NCBI GenBank assembly: GCA_902462015.1
Contig: CABPZV010000012.1
Location: 1 to 23,905 of the forward strand
Direction of reading: 5' to 3'
From: an uncultured Eubacteriales bacterium
GTDB taxonomy: Bacteria; Bacillota; Clostridia; Oscillospirales; CAG-272
DNA: 23,905 bases
A program made the translations under genes and the position numbers. Of this stretch, positions 1 to 7,270 are shown in pieces. The notes below the pieces were generated by a model that worked only from the letters and a program-made list of their open reading frames with translations, was not told the origin of the DNA and searched no databases. Within the stretch, counting starts at the first letter, position 1. Every line of letters starts with the position of its first letter.

Positions 1-156
1 GAGGGGTATTTCGCCCCTGCGTGGAGCCTGTATCACAAGCTTGCCGGTAGATACCGCCGCTATGATACAGGGAAAATTGCACCGCAATTTTCATTAGCTG
101 TCCCGTCAGCACTTGCCGCCGAAACAGCCGCAACCGACAAGTCGGTTGCAAAATGA
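1..156 (+). CDS. possible 3' end of an unidentified gene (partial)
   Basis: The first frame is open from the window edge to a TGA at 154-156 and would give about 51 residues ending SVAK. I do not recognise it. The stop overlaps an ATG at 153-155 (ATGA), an arrangement typical of coupled genes, which is the main argument that it is coding. Against this, the opposite strand also has an open frame here, and the stretch contains two perfect hairpins (72-92 and 131-148), so it may be non-coding DNA upstream of the integrase. Confidence 0.2.
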   Translation, partial: EGYFAPAWSLYHKLAGRYRRYDTGKIAPQFSLAVPSALAAETAATDKSVAK

Positions 157-190
157 GAACGCACCTTTACAACCGATTGAACCCAATCGG
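72..190. repeat. three consecutive short perfect inverted repeats
   Basis: Three perfect hairpins occur in 120 bp: GAAAATTGC/GCAATTTTC at 72-80/84-92, an 8-bp repeat CAACCGAC/GTCGGTTG at 131-138/141-148, and CCGATTG/CAATCGG at 173-179/184-190. None has a T-run, so they are not obvious terminators. They lie directly upstream of the integrase and may be protein-binding or RNA structures. Confidence 0.5.
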
Positions 191-251
191 CAGAAGTGAC
201 GTTATTAACTTTACGCACACCATATGTCACAGTCCCGATTGCCACGGATAG
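153..251 (+). CDS. possible 32-residue small protein overlapping the preceding frame
   Basis: An ATG at 153 overlaps the preceding stop as ATGA and opens a 32-residue frame ending CHSPDCHG at 251, just before the integrase ribosome binding site. No family is recognised. The hairpin at 173-190 lies inside it. The only support is the overlap and its position; it could be chance. Confidence 0.18.
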   Translation: MRTHLYNRLNPIGRSDVINFTHTICHSPDCHG

Positions 252-252
252 A

Positions 253-258
253 AAGGAG
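253..258 (+). promoter_or_regulatory. ribosome binding site fixing the integrase start
   Basis: AAGGAG at 253-258 lies 11 nt before ATG 270. It supports a MAKGSVRK start for the integrase and shows that the long frame seen further upstream is not the native N-terminus. Confidence 0.65.
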
Positions 259-269
259 AAATTTTATCT

Positions 270-1534
270 ATGGCAAAAGGTTCTGTAAGAAAGGCAAAAA
301 GTGGTACTATCGCTTCTATATCGAAGATGAAAGCGGCAATCTTGTACAGCGTGAGTTCGTGCGAACAGAAAGCAAATCCGAAACAGAAGCTCTGCTCCGC
401 AAGGCGATGGAGGACTATGAGGAAAAGAAGTTTGTTGCAAAGTCCGAAAACGCTACGGTGGGAATGCTGCTGGATATGTGTGAGGAGGAAGAACTAAAGC
501 CCGGCAGTCTCAGCAATGGTACAGTGATGGCGTATCAAGGTACAGTAAACCGTATCAAGCAGCACCCGATCAGCAACCGAAAGCTGAAAACCGTTACCGC
601 CGACCATTTACAAGCGTATATGGATTTTCTCAGCTTCGGAGGAACAAATCCTGATGGCACAGCGGCAAAGGCACTCAGCAAAGGGTATCTGCGTTTGTTC
701 TCAGCAGTCCTGCAAGGGGCATTCCGCTTTGCGATGTTCCCCAAACGACTGATTACTTTCAACCCTATGCAGTATGTGGTATGTCAAAGCAAAAAGGAAA
801 GCTACGCCCTGTTTTCAAACGAGGACGGGGAAGCAGCTTCTACGCCTACCCTCAGCCATGAGCAGTATTTGAAGCTGGAGGGATTTCTGAAAAAGAAAGA
901 CAATCACGCTTTACTGCCCATTCAGATAGCTTACTACACGGGGCTTCGTATTGGCGAGGCTTGTGGTTTGACTTGGTAGGACATCAATCTTGACAAGCAG
1001 TACCTTACGGTGCGCCGAAGTATGCGCTACAATGGGGCAAGGCACAAAACCGAGATAGGAGCGACCAAGCGGAAGAAAGTCCGTACCATGGACTCCTGCG
1101 ACACATTGGAGGCAATTCTCAGAGCGGCGAAAACCGAAAAGCCCAAAAACCGCTTCCAGTATGGCGAGCTTTACCACCTCAAATACTACACCGAGGTTAA
1201 GGAAAAAGACCGCACTTACTACGAGGTTTACAGTCTGACAAGGACAGAAGAAATCCCAACGGGTTACAAGGAAATATTCTTTGTCTGCCTCAGACCTGAC
1301 GGGGCGTATGAATTACCAAGTACGGTGGGGATTATGTGCAGGACGGCGAGCAAAAAGGTTGAGGGTTTGGAGGGGTTTCATTTCCATCAGCTTCGCCACA
1401 CATTCACGAGCAACCTCCTCTCAAATGGAGCAGCGCCGAAGGATGTGCAGGAACTTCTCGGACATGCTGATGTTAGTACCACAGTCAATATCAAATATCG
1501 TCACATATATAAAAATAAGTGCAAAGTAGCCTGA
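270..1534 (+). pseudogene. tyrosine recombinase/integrase, frameshifted, nonsense-mutated and 3'-truncated
   Basis: Element-end integrase of the phage-integrase family, broken in three ways. (1) The native start is ATG 270 (MAKGSVRK), but the rest of the protein (GKKWYYRFYIED...) is in another frame; one A lost from the A-run near 288-296 would explain this. (2) TAG at 977-979 interrupts the sequence TGLRIGEACGLTW-stop-DINLD, where the family normally has W-E-D; GAG to TAG is one change. (3) After HQLRHTF and GHADVSTTVNI the homology ends near 1492, and the tail (KYRHIYKNKCKVA) does not carry the usual NIYAHAT tyrosine segment. The catalytic Arg (TGLRIGEA) and HxLRH box are visible. A matching C-terminal end lies at 10386-10484. 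The gene is almost certainly inactive. I see no rescue by a programmed frameshift, because the TAG would remain. Confidence 0.85.
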
Positions 1535-1542
1535 TTTAAATT

Positions 1543-1583
1543 AAACAACCGATCTATGGTTCAATCATGGATCGGTTGTTTTT
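1543..1583. terminator. bidirectional intrinsic terminator between integrase and restriction gene
   Basis: A 12-bp perfect stem (1543-1554 / 1570-1581) with a 15-nt loop is followed by T residues on the plus strand and by TTTAATTT on the minus strand. It separates the convergent integrase remnant and restriction gene. Confidence 0.75.
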
Positions 1584-1638
1584 TAGTTTAGAATAAAGAT
1601 ACTCTATTCTATTTGCTTGCTCTACGAAAATGTTTGTA

Positions 1639-4215
1639 TTACTTCAAATATCTATCTAATATAGCTTTTTTCTGTAATTCGGCATCTTCGATTGCGCTTT
1701 TTAAAGTTTGTACCTCATTTTCTATGGCTTCTATTTTTGCAACAATATCCTTCTGAATGGTTATTGGGGGAAGAGGAAGCTTAATTCCGTTAATCGTTGG
1801 TAGTGAAAGTTCAATTTGACCACTTTGACCATTTGCCATTGCTTCAATACTTTTGAATCCAATATTCGCTAGTGCATATAGTGCATATTTTGGCAAAATT
1901 TTAGACTGATCGAAGCGAACAATGGTTATATGACTATCAACTACAAAGTCACCATCCAAATCAAATAAGGTAACCCTACCGGCAGTACCTACTCCAGTAG
2001 AATTTATAAGAATATCGCCTTTTTGCAAATTCCTTTCATCCGAAACAAAACCATCCGAAACATAATAGCGTTTAGAAAAGTCAAATTCATTATATCCTCT
2101 AGCCTGTCCCGACTTAATTATCTGCACATTAGAAACACCATATTGGGCTGATTTGCCTCGTTGGACTAATAGTGCAAGACTTTCAATGCGTTGTGTTTCG
2201 TAAGAAAACCAAGCTTCATTATTTATTGAGGAATTGTACTGTTCAATTTTAGCGGCATTGGCAATTTCATTATTTTCAATTATGCTGATCTCATTGACAA
2301 TACTATCCTGTGTTGATTTGGGAGGCGTAGGTATTTTTATGCTTTTATATTCTGGCATTTTTAAATTAAGAAGCCTAACTCCATTTTGTATCGGGATTGT
2401 TCCTCCTAATTTATAAAACTCATTAAGCATAAGCCAAAGGAATTTGGAATTAAATTCATTGCTCTTTACTCTTAGCCGTGTGCAGAAATTCGAGTATGAA
2501 TAAACTTCGTTATTGTTTAATTCAAATAACACTACTCGTCCCACGGGTTGTGAAGGACTTCCACCAGATTTCTCCAATAAGATATCACCACATTCAAGCA
2601 TTCGACTTGATAAACAGCTCCGTTCTACATCAATTTCTGCAATATCATCATATGATATTTTCCCGTTATTCATTTTGAAATTTGTATTTCTTAATACCTT
2701 TGTTCTTGTTAGTTCTCCTTTTTCTCCTTTCCATAAACCATCTTGAAAATCTACAATTGACTCCAAAGTAACGGAAGGATATTTGCTATCTAGAACTACC
2801 TTTTTGGTTGCGAGTATATTTAGTGTCTTTTCAAAAGTAGCACTACCATACTTCATCAAGGCAGTTAAGTCTAAAGTAGTAATAGACTGAGCTAACGTTT
2901 CAGATATAACAGGAAACTCGTTGTTAAAAGCACTATATACATAATAATTTGCTTTATCTGGGTTGAATTGGTCTTCGTCGTCATAGAGTTTTGTTCCTGT
3001 TGGCAACATTTTCAAACCTTCATGTCCTCTTGAATTTGAAAATTCGTAACCTAAGAAACTTTTTTCATCTTGCTTATCACCTACTTTTGTAATAACCGTT
3101 TTTTGACCATATGCCAACAAGAAAAATGTAAGCTTATCCTTTTCAATTTCGAAAACTTTCTCATAAAACAGTTTTTCTAAGTCGGCCTTTTGTTGCTCCT
3201 CGGATTTATTTTTAAAAAGTTTACTCTCTTTAAGCTTGACGACTTCATTTAGCTTTTCAAACCAATTATAGTAGGTTATATACAGTTCTTGCTTAGTGAA
3301 TGCAAGTGAAGGTTTCTTATTTATGAAACTTATATAATCCTCTATAGTGATTCCATCATATACATGCTGTACATACTTGCTAAATGCCTTTTCAATGCTT
3401 AATACAGCAACTTCCTTTGGATTATCAAAAAATCTTTTTACAGCAACTTGAATTTGTTTTAAGTCTGTGTTTGCTCGTCGTTTTAAAAACAACGCAACTG
3501 TGTTAGTGTTTGTTGCCATAAAGGTATTTGAACCAAATTCGGTAATTGCTACGATGTTAAAATACTTGAGCACCACCTCTCTTGCACATGTATATATTCC
3601 AGAATTTCTTAATATGGAGCTTGGCAGAATAATTCCGGCATATCCCCCGGGTCTCAACAACTGCTTCATGCGTTCGATAAATAAACACTCGATTTCAGAA
3701 CTTTTTTCTGTGAATTTATCGAACAATTCGAAAGATTCCATGCCATATTTTATGGTAGACTTAAAAGCATTTACTGAATACGGCGGATTTGCTATTAAAA
3801 CATCAAATTGTGCATTGTCTTTGCTATCTTCTGAAGAAGTATGTTTTAGTTTTCCTTTATATTCTTTAGATTTTTCAAAACTGTCAAGCCCGTTCGCACG
3901 AATAATATTCGCATCTCCATCGCCATTCAGGAATGAACTAACCTTGGCAGACTTGACAAGACGATAATCTGCATCAATTCCATATACATATTCTCCTGCC
4001 CATGCGAACTTATCATATTCTTTCCAGATACCTAATTTCTTTTTTGCAGATGGCTTTGCCTTTTGAATATCAAGCTCATTTTCGATGATCGACTGAACTT
4101 TGTCCATGTACTCTGTCAAAAAGTGACCAGTACCACATGCAAAATCAATTACTGTTGGTAAAATATTAGGATCGTTCGACTTTAGTTTCTGTTCAATGAA
4201 ATCTCTGATAGGCAA
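1639..4215 (-). CDS. type IIG/type I-like DNA methyltransferase-specificity protein (C-terminal part of a split gene)
   Basis: 858 residues from a TTG start, but really the continuation of the neighbouring 421-residue frame. Between them are a single TAA (4228-4230) and four sense codons (IVSS) in the same frame. N6-adenine methyltransferase core: motif I VIDFACGTGHF at residues 22-32 and catalytic NPPY at 143-146. From about residue 475 two HsdS-like target recognition domains follow, one starting near YPSVTLESIVDF and one near residue 690 ending in a coiled-coil helix (IEAIENEVQTLKSAI...). The full R-M-S architecture of about 1284 codons is that of type IIG (BcgI/type I-like single-chain) enzymes. 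If translated alone from the weak TTG, it would lack the N-terminal helical region just before motif I, so methyltransferase activity is uncertain. It is markedly AT-rich compared with the downstream redox operon. Confidence 0.85.
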   Translation of the reverse strand: MPIRDFIEQKLKSNDPNILPTVIDFACGTGHFLTEYMDKVQSIIENELDIQKAKPSAKKKLGIWKEYDKFAWAGEYVYGIDADYRLVKSAKVSSFLNGDGDANIIRANGLDSFEKSKEYKGKLKHTSSEDSKDNAQFDVLIANPPYSVNAFKSTIKYGMESFELFDKFTEKSSEIECLFIERMKQLLRPGGYAGIILPSSILRNSGIYTCAREVVLKYFNIVAITEFGSNTFMATNTNTVALFLKRRANTDLKQIQVAVKRFFDNPKEVAVLSIEKAFSKYVQHVYDGITIEDYISFINKKPSLAFTKQELYITYYNWFEKLNEVVKLKESKLFKNKSEEQQKADLEKLFYEKVFEIEKDKLTFFLLAYGQKTVITKVGDKQDEKSFLGYEFSNSRGHEGLKMLPTGTKLYDDEDQFNPDKANYYVYSAFNNEFPVISETLAQSITTLDLTALMKYGSATFEKTLNILATKKVVLDSKYPSVTLESIVDFQDGLWKGEKGELTRTKVLRNTNFKMNNGKISYDDIAEIDVERSCLSSRMLECGDILLEKSGGSPSQPVGRVVLFELNNNEVYSYSNFCTRLRVKSNEFNSKFLWLMLNEFYKLGGTIPIQNGVRLLNLKMPEYKSIKIPTPPKSTQDSIVNEISIIENNEIANAAKIEQYNSSINNEAWFSYETQRIESLALLVQRGKSAQYGVSNVQIIKSGQARGYNEFDFSKRYYVSDGFVSDERNLQKGDILINSTGVGTAGRVTLFDLDGDFVVDSHITIVRFDQSKILPKYALYALANIGFKSIEAMANGQSGQIELSLPTINGIKLPLPPITIQKDIVAKIEAIENEVQTLKSAIEDAELQKKAILDRYLK

Positions 4216-4227
4216 CGATGATACAAT

Positions 4228-5493
4228 TTATCGTGTTATAGGAACAGGCGTAAAGTATTGTCCGACTTCCTGCTTAATACTAGTATTAAGCAATAACTCA
4301 AAGAAGTCACCGAGAAATTGCTGCTTATGTCCATATCTAAACTGATATGGTTGCAAAAGCTCAACAACTTCTCTAACTATTCTGGCGTTCAATTTAAATG
4401 AAGTGTCATCATAAACTTCAATAAATGCAAATTCAGGATTCTTATTAAGGCGGAGCTTAATAAACATTTCCTTAATTACTTTTTGTGCTTGACTATCATT
4501 GATATTGATAAGGGTGTTTGAAATTTCTTTTTCGGAAAAATCTGTTACATCAATATCTAAAAATCGATGCATTCCTTTTTTGTACAAGTCATTTAATCTG
4601 ATCTGCAAGCTTTCATAAGTATCATCTTCCAACCATTGGAATTCGACTTGTTCGTTGTCATTTTTATCTTCATCAATAATCTTACAGATGAACAGGTTCA
4701 AAATCTTGTTAAAAGCGTTCGGCTTATCTGAAACGACATTATGCCTAAGTATTTCAGCAAATTGATTGAAAATACGACCACTTTCATCTTTTGTCAACGG
4801 TTGCAGCCTTCCGCGAACAAGTGCTTTAACTTCAACATTATATGCAGTTGCCCATTCCTCAAAAATTCCGTTGTCTTTAAAGTTTTTAGTCCAATGATCG
4901 TGTACCTCTTTTACATTAGCTAGCTCAGACCAATCAGGTTCAATAGGAATAATAGAGTTTTTATATTCAACTTTGTTATTGTTAAGCTCCGATGTATAGA
5001 GACAAAGAAATTTTGCAGCTCTGTCATTCACAAAATATGAAAATAATTGTGCTCCATCACGAAGCATTTTTTTGTATTCTTTTTCGTATTCTGTGCCCCA
5101 AGTTTTACATTCAATCATCAAGAATGTTTTGCCATCCAGGTCAGCCACAACAATATCCAGTTTACCCTTTAGATTTCTTCCTAAAGGATATTTCTTTTCC
5201 AATGTTATAGCACTAGGCGCATAGCCTTTCTCTAAGAGACGATTTACACACTCTAAAACAACAAAATTTTCCGAGTGATCAAAGTTGCTAGTAGTTGCAT
5301 CGCCAATTTTTATGCCCATCTCTTCTTGGATACTTTCGGACCTATAAATGATCTGCTGAGTATTGAAATCAACTCTGATTATATAATCAGAATGACTACT
5401 ATATTTTTTGATATATACGCCGTCTTTTCCATTCTCAGGGCAAAAATTCAAACAGGAAAGCAGTTTTTTAATTTCTGTATTCGAAATTTTCAT
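4228..5493 (-). CDS. type IIG restriction enzyme, nuclease and helical N-terminal part (truncated by TAA)
   Basis: 421 residues. The N-terminal domain has a PD-(D/E)xK-type signature: D113 in KLDIVVADLDG and E128-x-K130 in MIECKTWG, the usual metal-binding pair of DNA nucleases. The following helical region ends GQYFTPVPITR, the sequence that in this family runs straight into the methyltransferase domain (typically ...PITRFI or similar). TAA at 4228-4230 stops it there, and the next in-frame codons continue the protein. TTA (Leu) to TAA would be a single change. The start ATG overlaps the stop of the regulator gene by 4 nt (ATGA, 5490-5493), so the two are translationally coupled. A free nuclease part without methylation would be hazardous if active; more likely it is inactive without the specificity domains. 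Confidence 0.85.
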   Translation of the reverse strand: MKISNTEIKKLLSCLNFCPENGKDGVYIKKYSSHSDYIIRVDFNTQQIIYRSESIQEEMGIKIGDATTSNFDHSENFVVLECVNRLLEKGYAPSAITLEKKYPLGRNLKGKLDIVVADLDGKTFLMIECKTWGTEYEKEYKKMLRDGAQLFSYFVNDRAAKFLCLYTSELNNNKVEYKNSIIPIEPDWSELANVKEVHDHWTKNFKDNGIFEEWATAYNVEVKALVRGRLQPLTKDESGRIFNQFAEILRHNVVSDKPNAFNKILNLFICKIIDEDKNDNEQVEFQWLEDDTYESLQIRLNDLYKKGMHRFLDIDVTDFSEKEISNTLININDSQAQKVIKEMFIKLRLNKNPEFAFIEVYDDTSFKLNARIVREVVELLQPYQFRYGHKQQFLGDFFELLLNTSIKQEVGQYFTPVPITR

Positions 5494-5762
5494 TTGACTT
5501 GTCCTCCCATTTTCATATCCGAAAGGTGGATATTCGCTTTATCTGTTAACTGATATTTACCTCGAGAATTTTTCAATACAAGATATCCTTCTGATTTCAG
5601 CTCTGCAATAATTGAATTCACCTTGACTTTACTTATACCCAAGATATCAGAGATATCCTGTTGAGATAGTTTTACAACAAGTTCACCTTTCATAGCGATT
5701 TGTCTATCTGCCATGCAGGATAACACCTTATATTTATCGTTAGCAAAATATTCAAGACTCAC
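5490..5762 (-). CDS. small winged-helix transcriptional regulator of the restriction-modification operon
   Basis: A 90-residue protein when started at GTG 5762, chosen because GGAGGGG lies just upstream; a TTG at 5777 would add five residues but would sit inside the ribosome binding site/operator region. The sequence QQDISDILGISKVKVNSIIAELKSEG is a helix-turn-helix, followed by a wing (GYLVLKNSRGKYQLTDKAN), giving a MarR/Crp-like winged helix. It overlaps the restriction gene start by 4 nt. A perfect palindrome overlaps its promoter, so I infer autorepression and timing control of the restriction enzyme. That role resembles controller (C) proteins, although the fold is not the classical Xre-type C protein. 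There is no sensory domain. Confidence 0.75.
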   Translation of the reverse strand: MSLEYFANDKYKVLSCMADRQIAMKGELVVKLSQQDISDILGISKVKVNSIIAELKSEGYLVLKNSRGKYQLTDKANIHLSDMKMGGQVK

Positions 5763-5775
5763 GATGTACCCCTCC

Positions 5776-5810
5776 AACTGTTATGGTATAAAAATTATAC
5801 CATAACAGTT
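5776..5810. promoter_or_regulatory. perfect 16-bp palindromic operator over the -10 region
   Basis: Two 16-bp arms (AACTGTTATGGTATAA and its complement, 5776-5791 / 5795-5810) flank a central AAA. The palindrome covers the -10 box and probable start site of the regulator gene and stops just before its ribosome binding site, the expected place for a repressor. Confidence 0.75.
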
Positions 5811-5822
5811 CGACTTCGTCAA
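5794..5822 (-). promoter_or_regulatory. sigma-70 type promoter of the restriction-modification operon
   Basis: On the minus strand TTGACG (5817-5822) is separated by exactly 17 nt from a consensus TATAAT (5794-5799). The -10 lies inside the palindrome. It would drive the regulator and the restriction gene leftwards. Confidence 0.75.
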
Positions 5823-5907
5823 GAAAGTAGAAGTATTTTTCTTGCTTTTTTTAGCTTCACTATCTATATTGCAGGCGTATTCTTTAAGTTAATAAGGAGG
5901 AATTGAA

Positions 5908-6161
5908 ATGTTCGCAAAAGCAATGTAGAAGATTGTTGAGCAAAAGAGCATTCGGATCACAAGGCTGTGTGTGACCGAAAGAGGGTAAATATGATGATGG
6001 CAGCAATGTGTACGTTATATTTACAAACAGCCAACCATCAGCGGTAGACGGCTTGAAAGATGTTTTATGACTAATACCGCAAAGGCTTCCGTACAGCACA
6101 TAAGTACGGCAATGTTTCGGGGATTTACGTTGTAATAACAAATCTCTACCGAACGCCTTAG
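5908..6161 (+). pseudogene. decayed small gene of unknown function
   Basis: An excellent ribosome binding site (AAGGAGG, 5894-5900) precedes ATG 5908. The frame reads MFAKAM, then TAG (5926-5928), then KIVEQKSIRITRLCVTE. Near 5976 protein-like sequence moves to another frame (GKYDDGSNVYVIFTNSQ...GLKDVL, ending TGA at 6068). A third segment (YRKGFRTAHKYGNVSG...) runs in yet another frame to TAG at 6161. Read together they make a plausible protein of about 80-85 residues with one nonsense and two frameshift lesions. I do not recognise the family. Confidence 0.55.
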
Positions 6162-6180
6162 TTTAGGGGGCGGTAGATTT

Positions 6181-6267
6181 ATGATCTGCACTCGGTATGC
6201 GCAGCCGCTTGTCGGCACTCTGTTCTGCAGAGTTGCGCTGGGGCAGTCTTCTCTAATGGGAAGATGA
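6181..6267 (+). CDS. possible 28-residue small protein
   Basis: ATG 6181 opens a 28-codon frame (starting MICTRYAQPL) ending TGA at 6265-6267, with a purine-rich AGGGGG about 12 nt upstream. No family is recognised and chance is a fair alternative. It sits between the decayed gene and the repeat cluster. Confidence 0.22.
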   Translation: MICTRYAQPLVGTLFCRVALGQSSLMGR

Positions 6268-6432
6268 GTCCATAGTCCTAACCTCTTTTACAACTGAATA
6301 GTAGCTCTCTGCGATACAGGGAATGACCTTCTTTTCGGAATGATGATTTTTATATGATTTACGCTTCGGAATGATACCCTCGTTTCGATATGATAATGAT
6401 TATCTTTCCGATATGATATATGACCATCATTT

Positions 6433-6476
6433 CGGTGCCGTTTCTATCGGGCGCAAGCAAGATAGAAACGGCACCG
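6433..6476 (+). repeat. perfect 16-bp hairpin
   Basis: Arms 6433-6448 and 6461-6476 (CGGTGCCGTTTCTATC and complement) enclose a 12-nt loop, GGGCGCAAGCAA. No T-run follows. The 3' arm can alternatively pair with GGTGCCGT at 6491-6498, so the region can switch between two structures. Confidence 0.6.
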
Positions 6477-6498
6477 GAGACAGGGTCGTAGGTGCCGT

Positions 6499-6592
6499 GC
6501 GGCAAGGCATTCCGGGACTACAAGAAACGAAAACGGGAGAAACGGCAGGTAAAGTCGCTGAAACTGCCAATGGGTGAGCTATGCCTTGCCGC
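6499..6592 (+). repeat. 12-bp inverted repeat enclosing about 70 nt
   Basis: GCGGCAAGGCAT at 6499-6510 is exactly complementary to 6581-6592. Inside it GGCAG/CTGCC (6544-6548 / 6564-6568) can form a second small stem. With the preceding hairpin it makes a 160-nt foldable block, a candidate structured RNA or transfer-origin-like DNA. Confidence 0.5.
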
Positions 6593-6743
6593 GTTATGAT
6601 GCGCCCTTTCAAATGATAAATGCCCTACCTTCCGGATATGATAAATGATACTATATTCCGGAATGATATTTCGATATGATATACTTTTCGGAAGTCCCCC
6701 AAGATTTATAATAGATTTGTATTTGCACGCCTGCGGCGTGGTT

Positions 6744-6806
6744 CCGGCTGTTTGATGTTCAAAGTATAATCCTTTATATGACACCAATTAAACATCAAAC
6801 AGTCGG
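6744..6806. repeat. 16-bp near-perfect inverted repeat with 31-nt spacer
   Basis: CCGGCTGTTTGATGTT at 6744-6759 matches the complement of 6791-6806 at 15 of 16 positions. A short GC hairpin (CACGCC/GGCGTG) immediately precedes it. There is no T-run, so a protein-binding site or a relic of a mobile-element end is more likely than a terminator. Confidence 0.5.
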
Positions 6807-7041
6807 CTGAAAAAGATTCCCATTAAAGATTTATGTTAGTTCTCTAACCATCACTTTGATATGATTTATGACCGTCCTTTCGATATGACGGCGCAATTTT
6901 TGAAATTGGGACAGTTGATCCCATTAACGCATAAGAAGTGGGAAGGATGCTCCCACGTTCCAATATGATGTATGACTTCGTTTCGGAAGTATATGATTGT
7001 CTTTTCGGAATGACGGCGAAAATATGATCGTCATTTTTGTA

Positions 7042-7075
7042 GGCGGCGGCAGAAGATTTTTCTTCTGTCGCCGCC
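7042..7075. terminator. strong GC-rich hairpin, probable terminator
   Basis: A 15-bp stem (7042-7056 / 7061-7075, one G-U pair) with a TTTT loop is followed by AAATTTTTT on the plus strand. It closes the repeat region about 200 bp before the tyrosine recombinase. The T-run is three bases removed from the stem, so termination efficiency is uncertain. Confidence 0.55.
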
Positions 7076-7270
7076 AAATTTTTTGCCCTGTGAAAAATTA
7101 TATAAATTTCCCCTCGCTTTTTTCTTGCCAAATGAAAGCCGGCTTTTTATAGTCTCTCCACCGTTAAGGTTAAGACCTGCAAAACCGATTTTCTTGAAAA
7201 ACAAAGGATTATATCTCATAGTTGCTCTGCCTTAATCATAACGGCAAAAAAACACAAAGGAGTGATGCCA

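Larger units (their letters stand above)
1639..5493 (-). pseudogene. whole type IIG restriction-modification gene interrupted by one in-frame stop
   Basis: This entry describes the original gene spanning the two CDS entries above. Both parts share one frame and join at PITR-stop-IVSSLPIRDF, with no base lost or gained. Domain order is nuclease, helical linker, methyltransferase, two target recognition domains. Either the gene is newly inactivated, or the TAA is a sequencing error or strain polymorphism. Both halves are otherwise free of lesions, so the event looks recent. Confidence 0.7.
6331..7036. repeat. cluster of degenerate TTTCGRWATGAT repeats (iteron-like)
   Basis: About a dozen copies of a 12-bp motif, consensus TTTCGRWATGAT, lie in one orientation with unequal 15-30 bp spacing. 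Examples: 6333-6344, 6365-6375, 6383-6394, 6405-6417, 6607-6617, 6630-6642, 6655-6667, 6669-6680, 6855-6865, 6878-6888, 6958-6968, 7002-7013. Several copies continue into ATGAC or ATGAT. They fall in four groups separated by hairpins. The spacing is too variable and the units too short for CRISPR. Possible roles are replication or transfer-origin iterons or recombinase arm sites for the adjacent integrase; the function is unknown. Confidence 0.65.

Noticed and set aside
977..979. Reassigned TAG codon (recoding) in the integrase and other genes
   Set aside because: The genes at 14942 and 21397 end normally in TAG, the integrase has further lesions, and another gene is broken by TAA. Ordinary mutation explains all cases; it is kept only as a question in the findings.
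3467..3967. A 166-codon plus-strand frame within the restriction gene
   Set aside because: Antisense to the methyltransferase domain with its NPPY motif; no independent support.
1639..5777. A novel defence island beyond the restriction system
   Set aside because: Only a recognisable type IIG enzyme and a small regulator are present; no other defence-type gene is visible here.
6371..6577. A 68-codon frame through the repeats and hairpin
   Set aside because: Its sequence only reflects the TATGAT repeats (repeated Tyr-Asp) and the hairpin; no ribosome binding site.
6331..7036. CRISPR array
   Set aside because: Units are only about 12 bp, diverged, and spaced irregularly; no cas gene is present.
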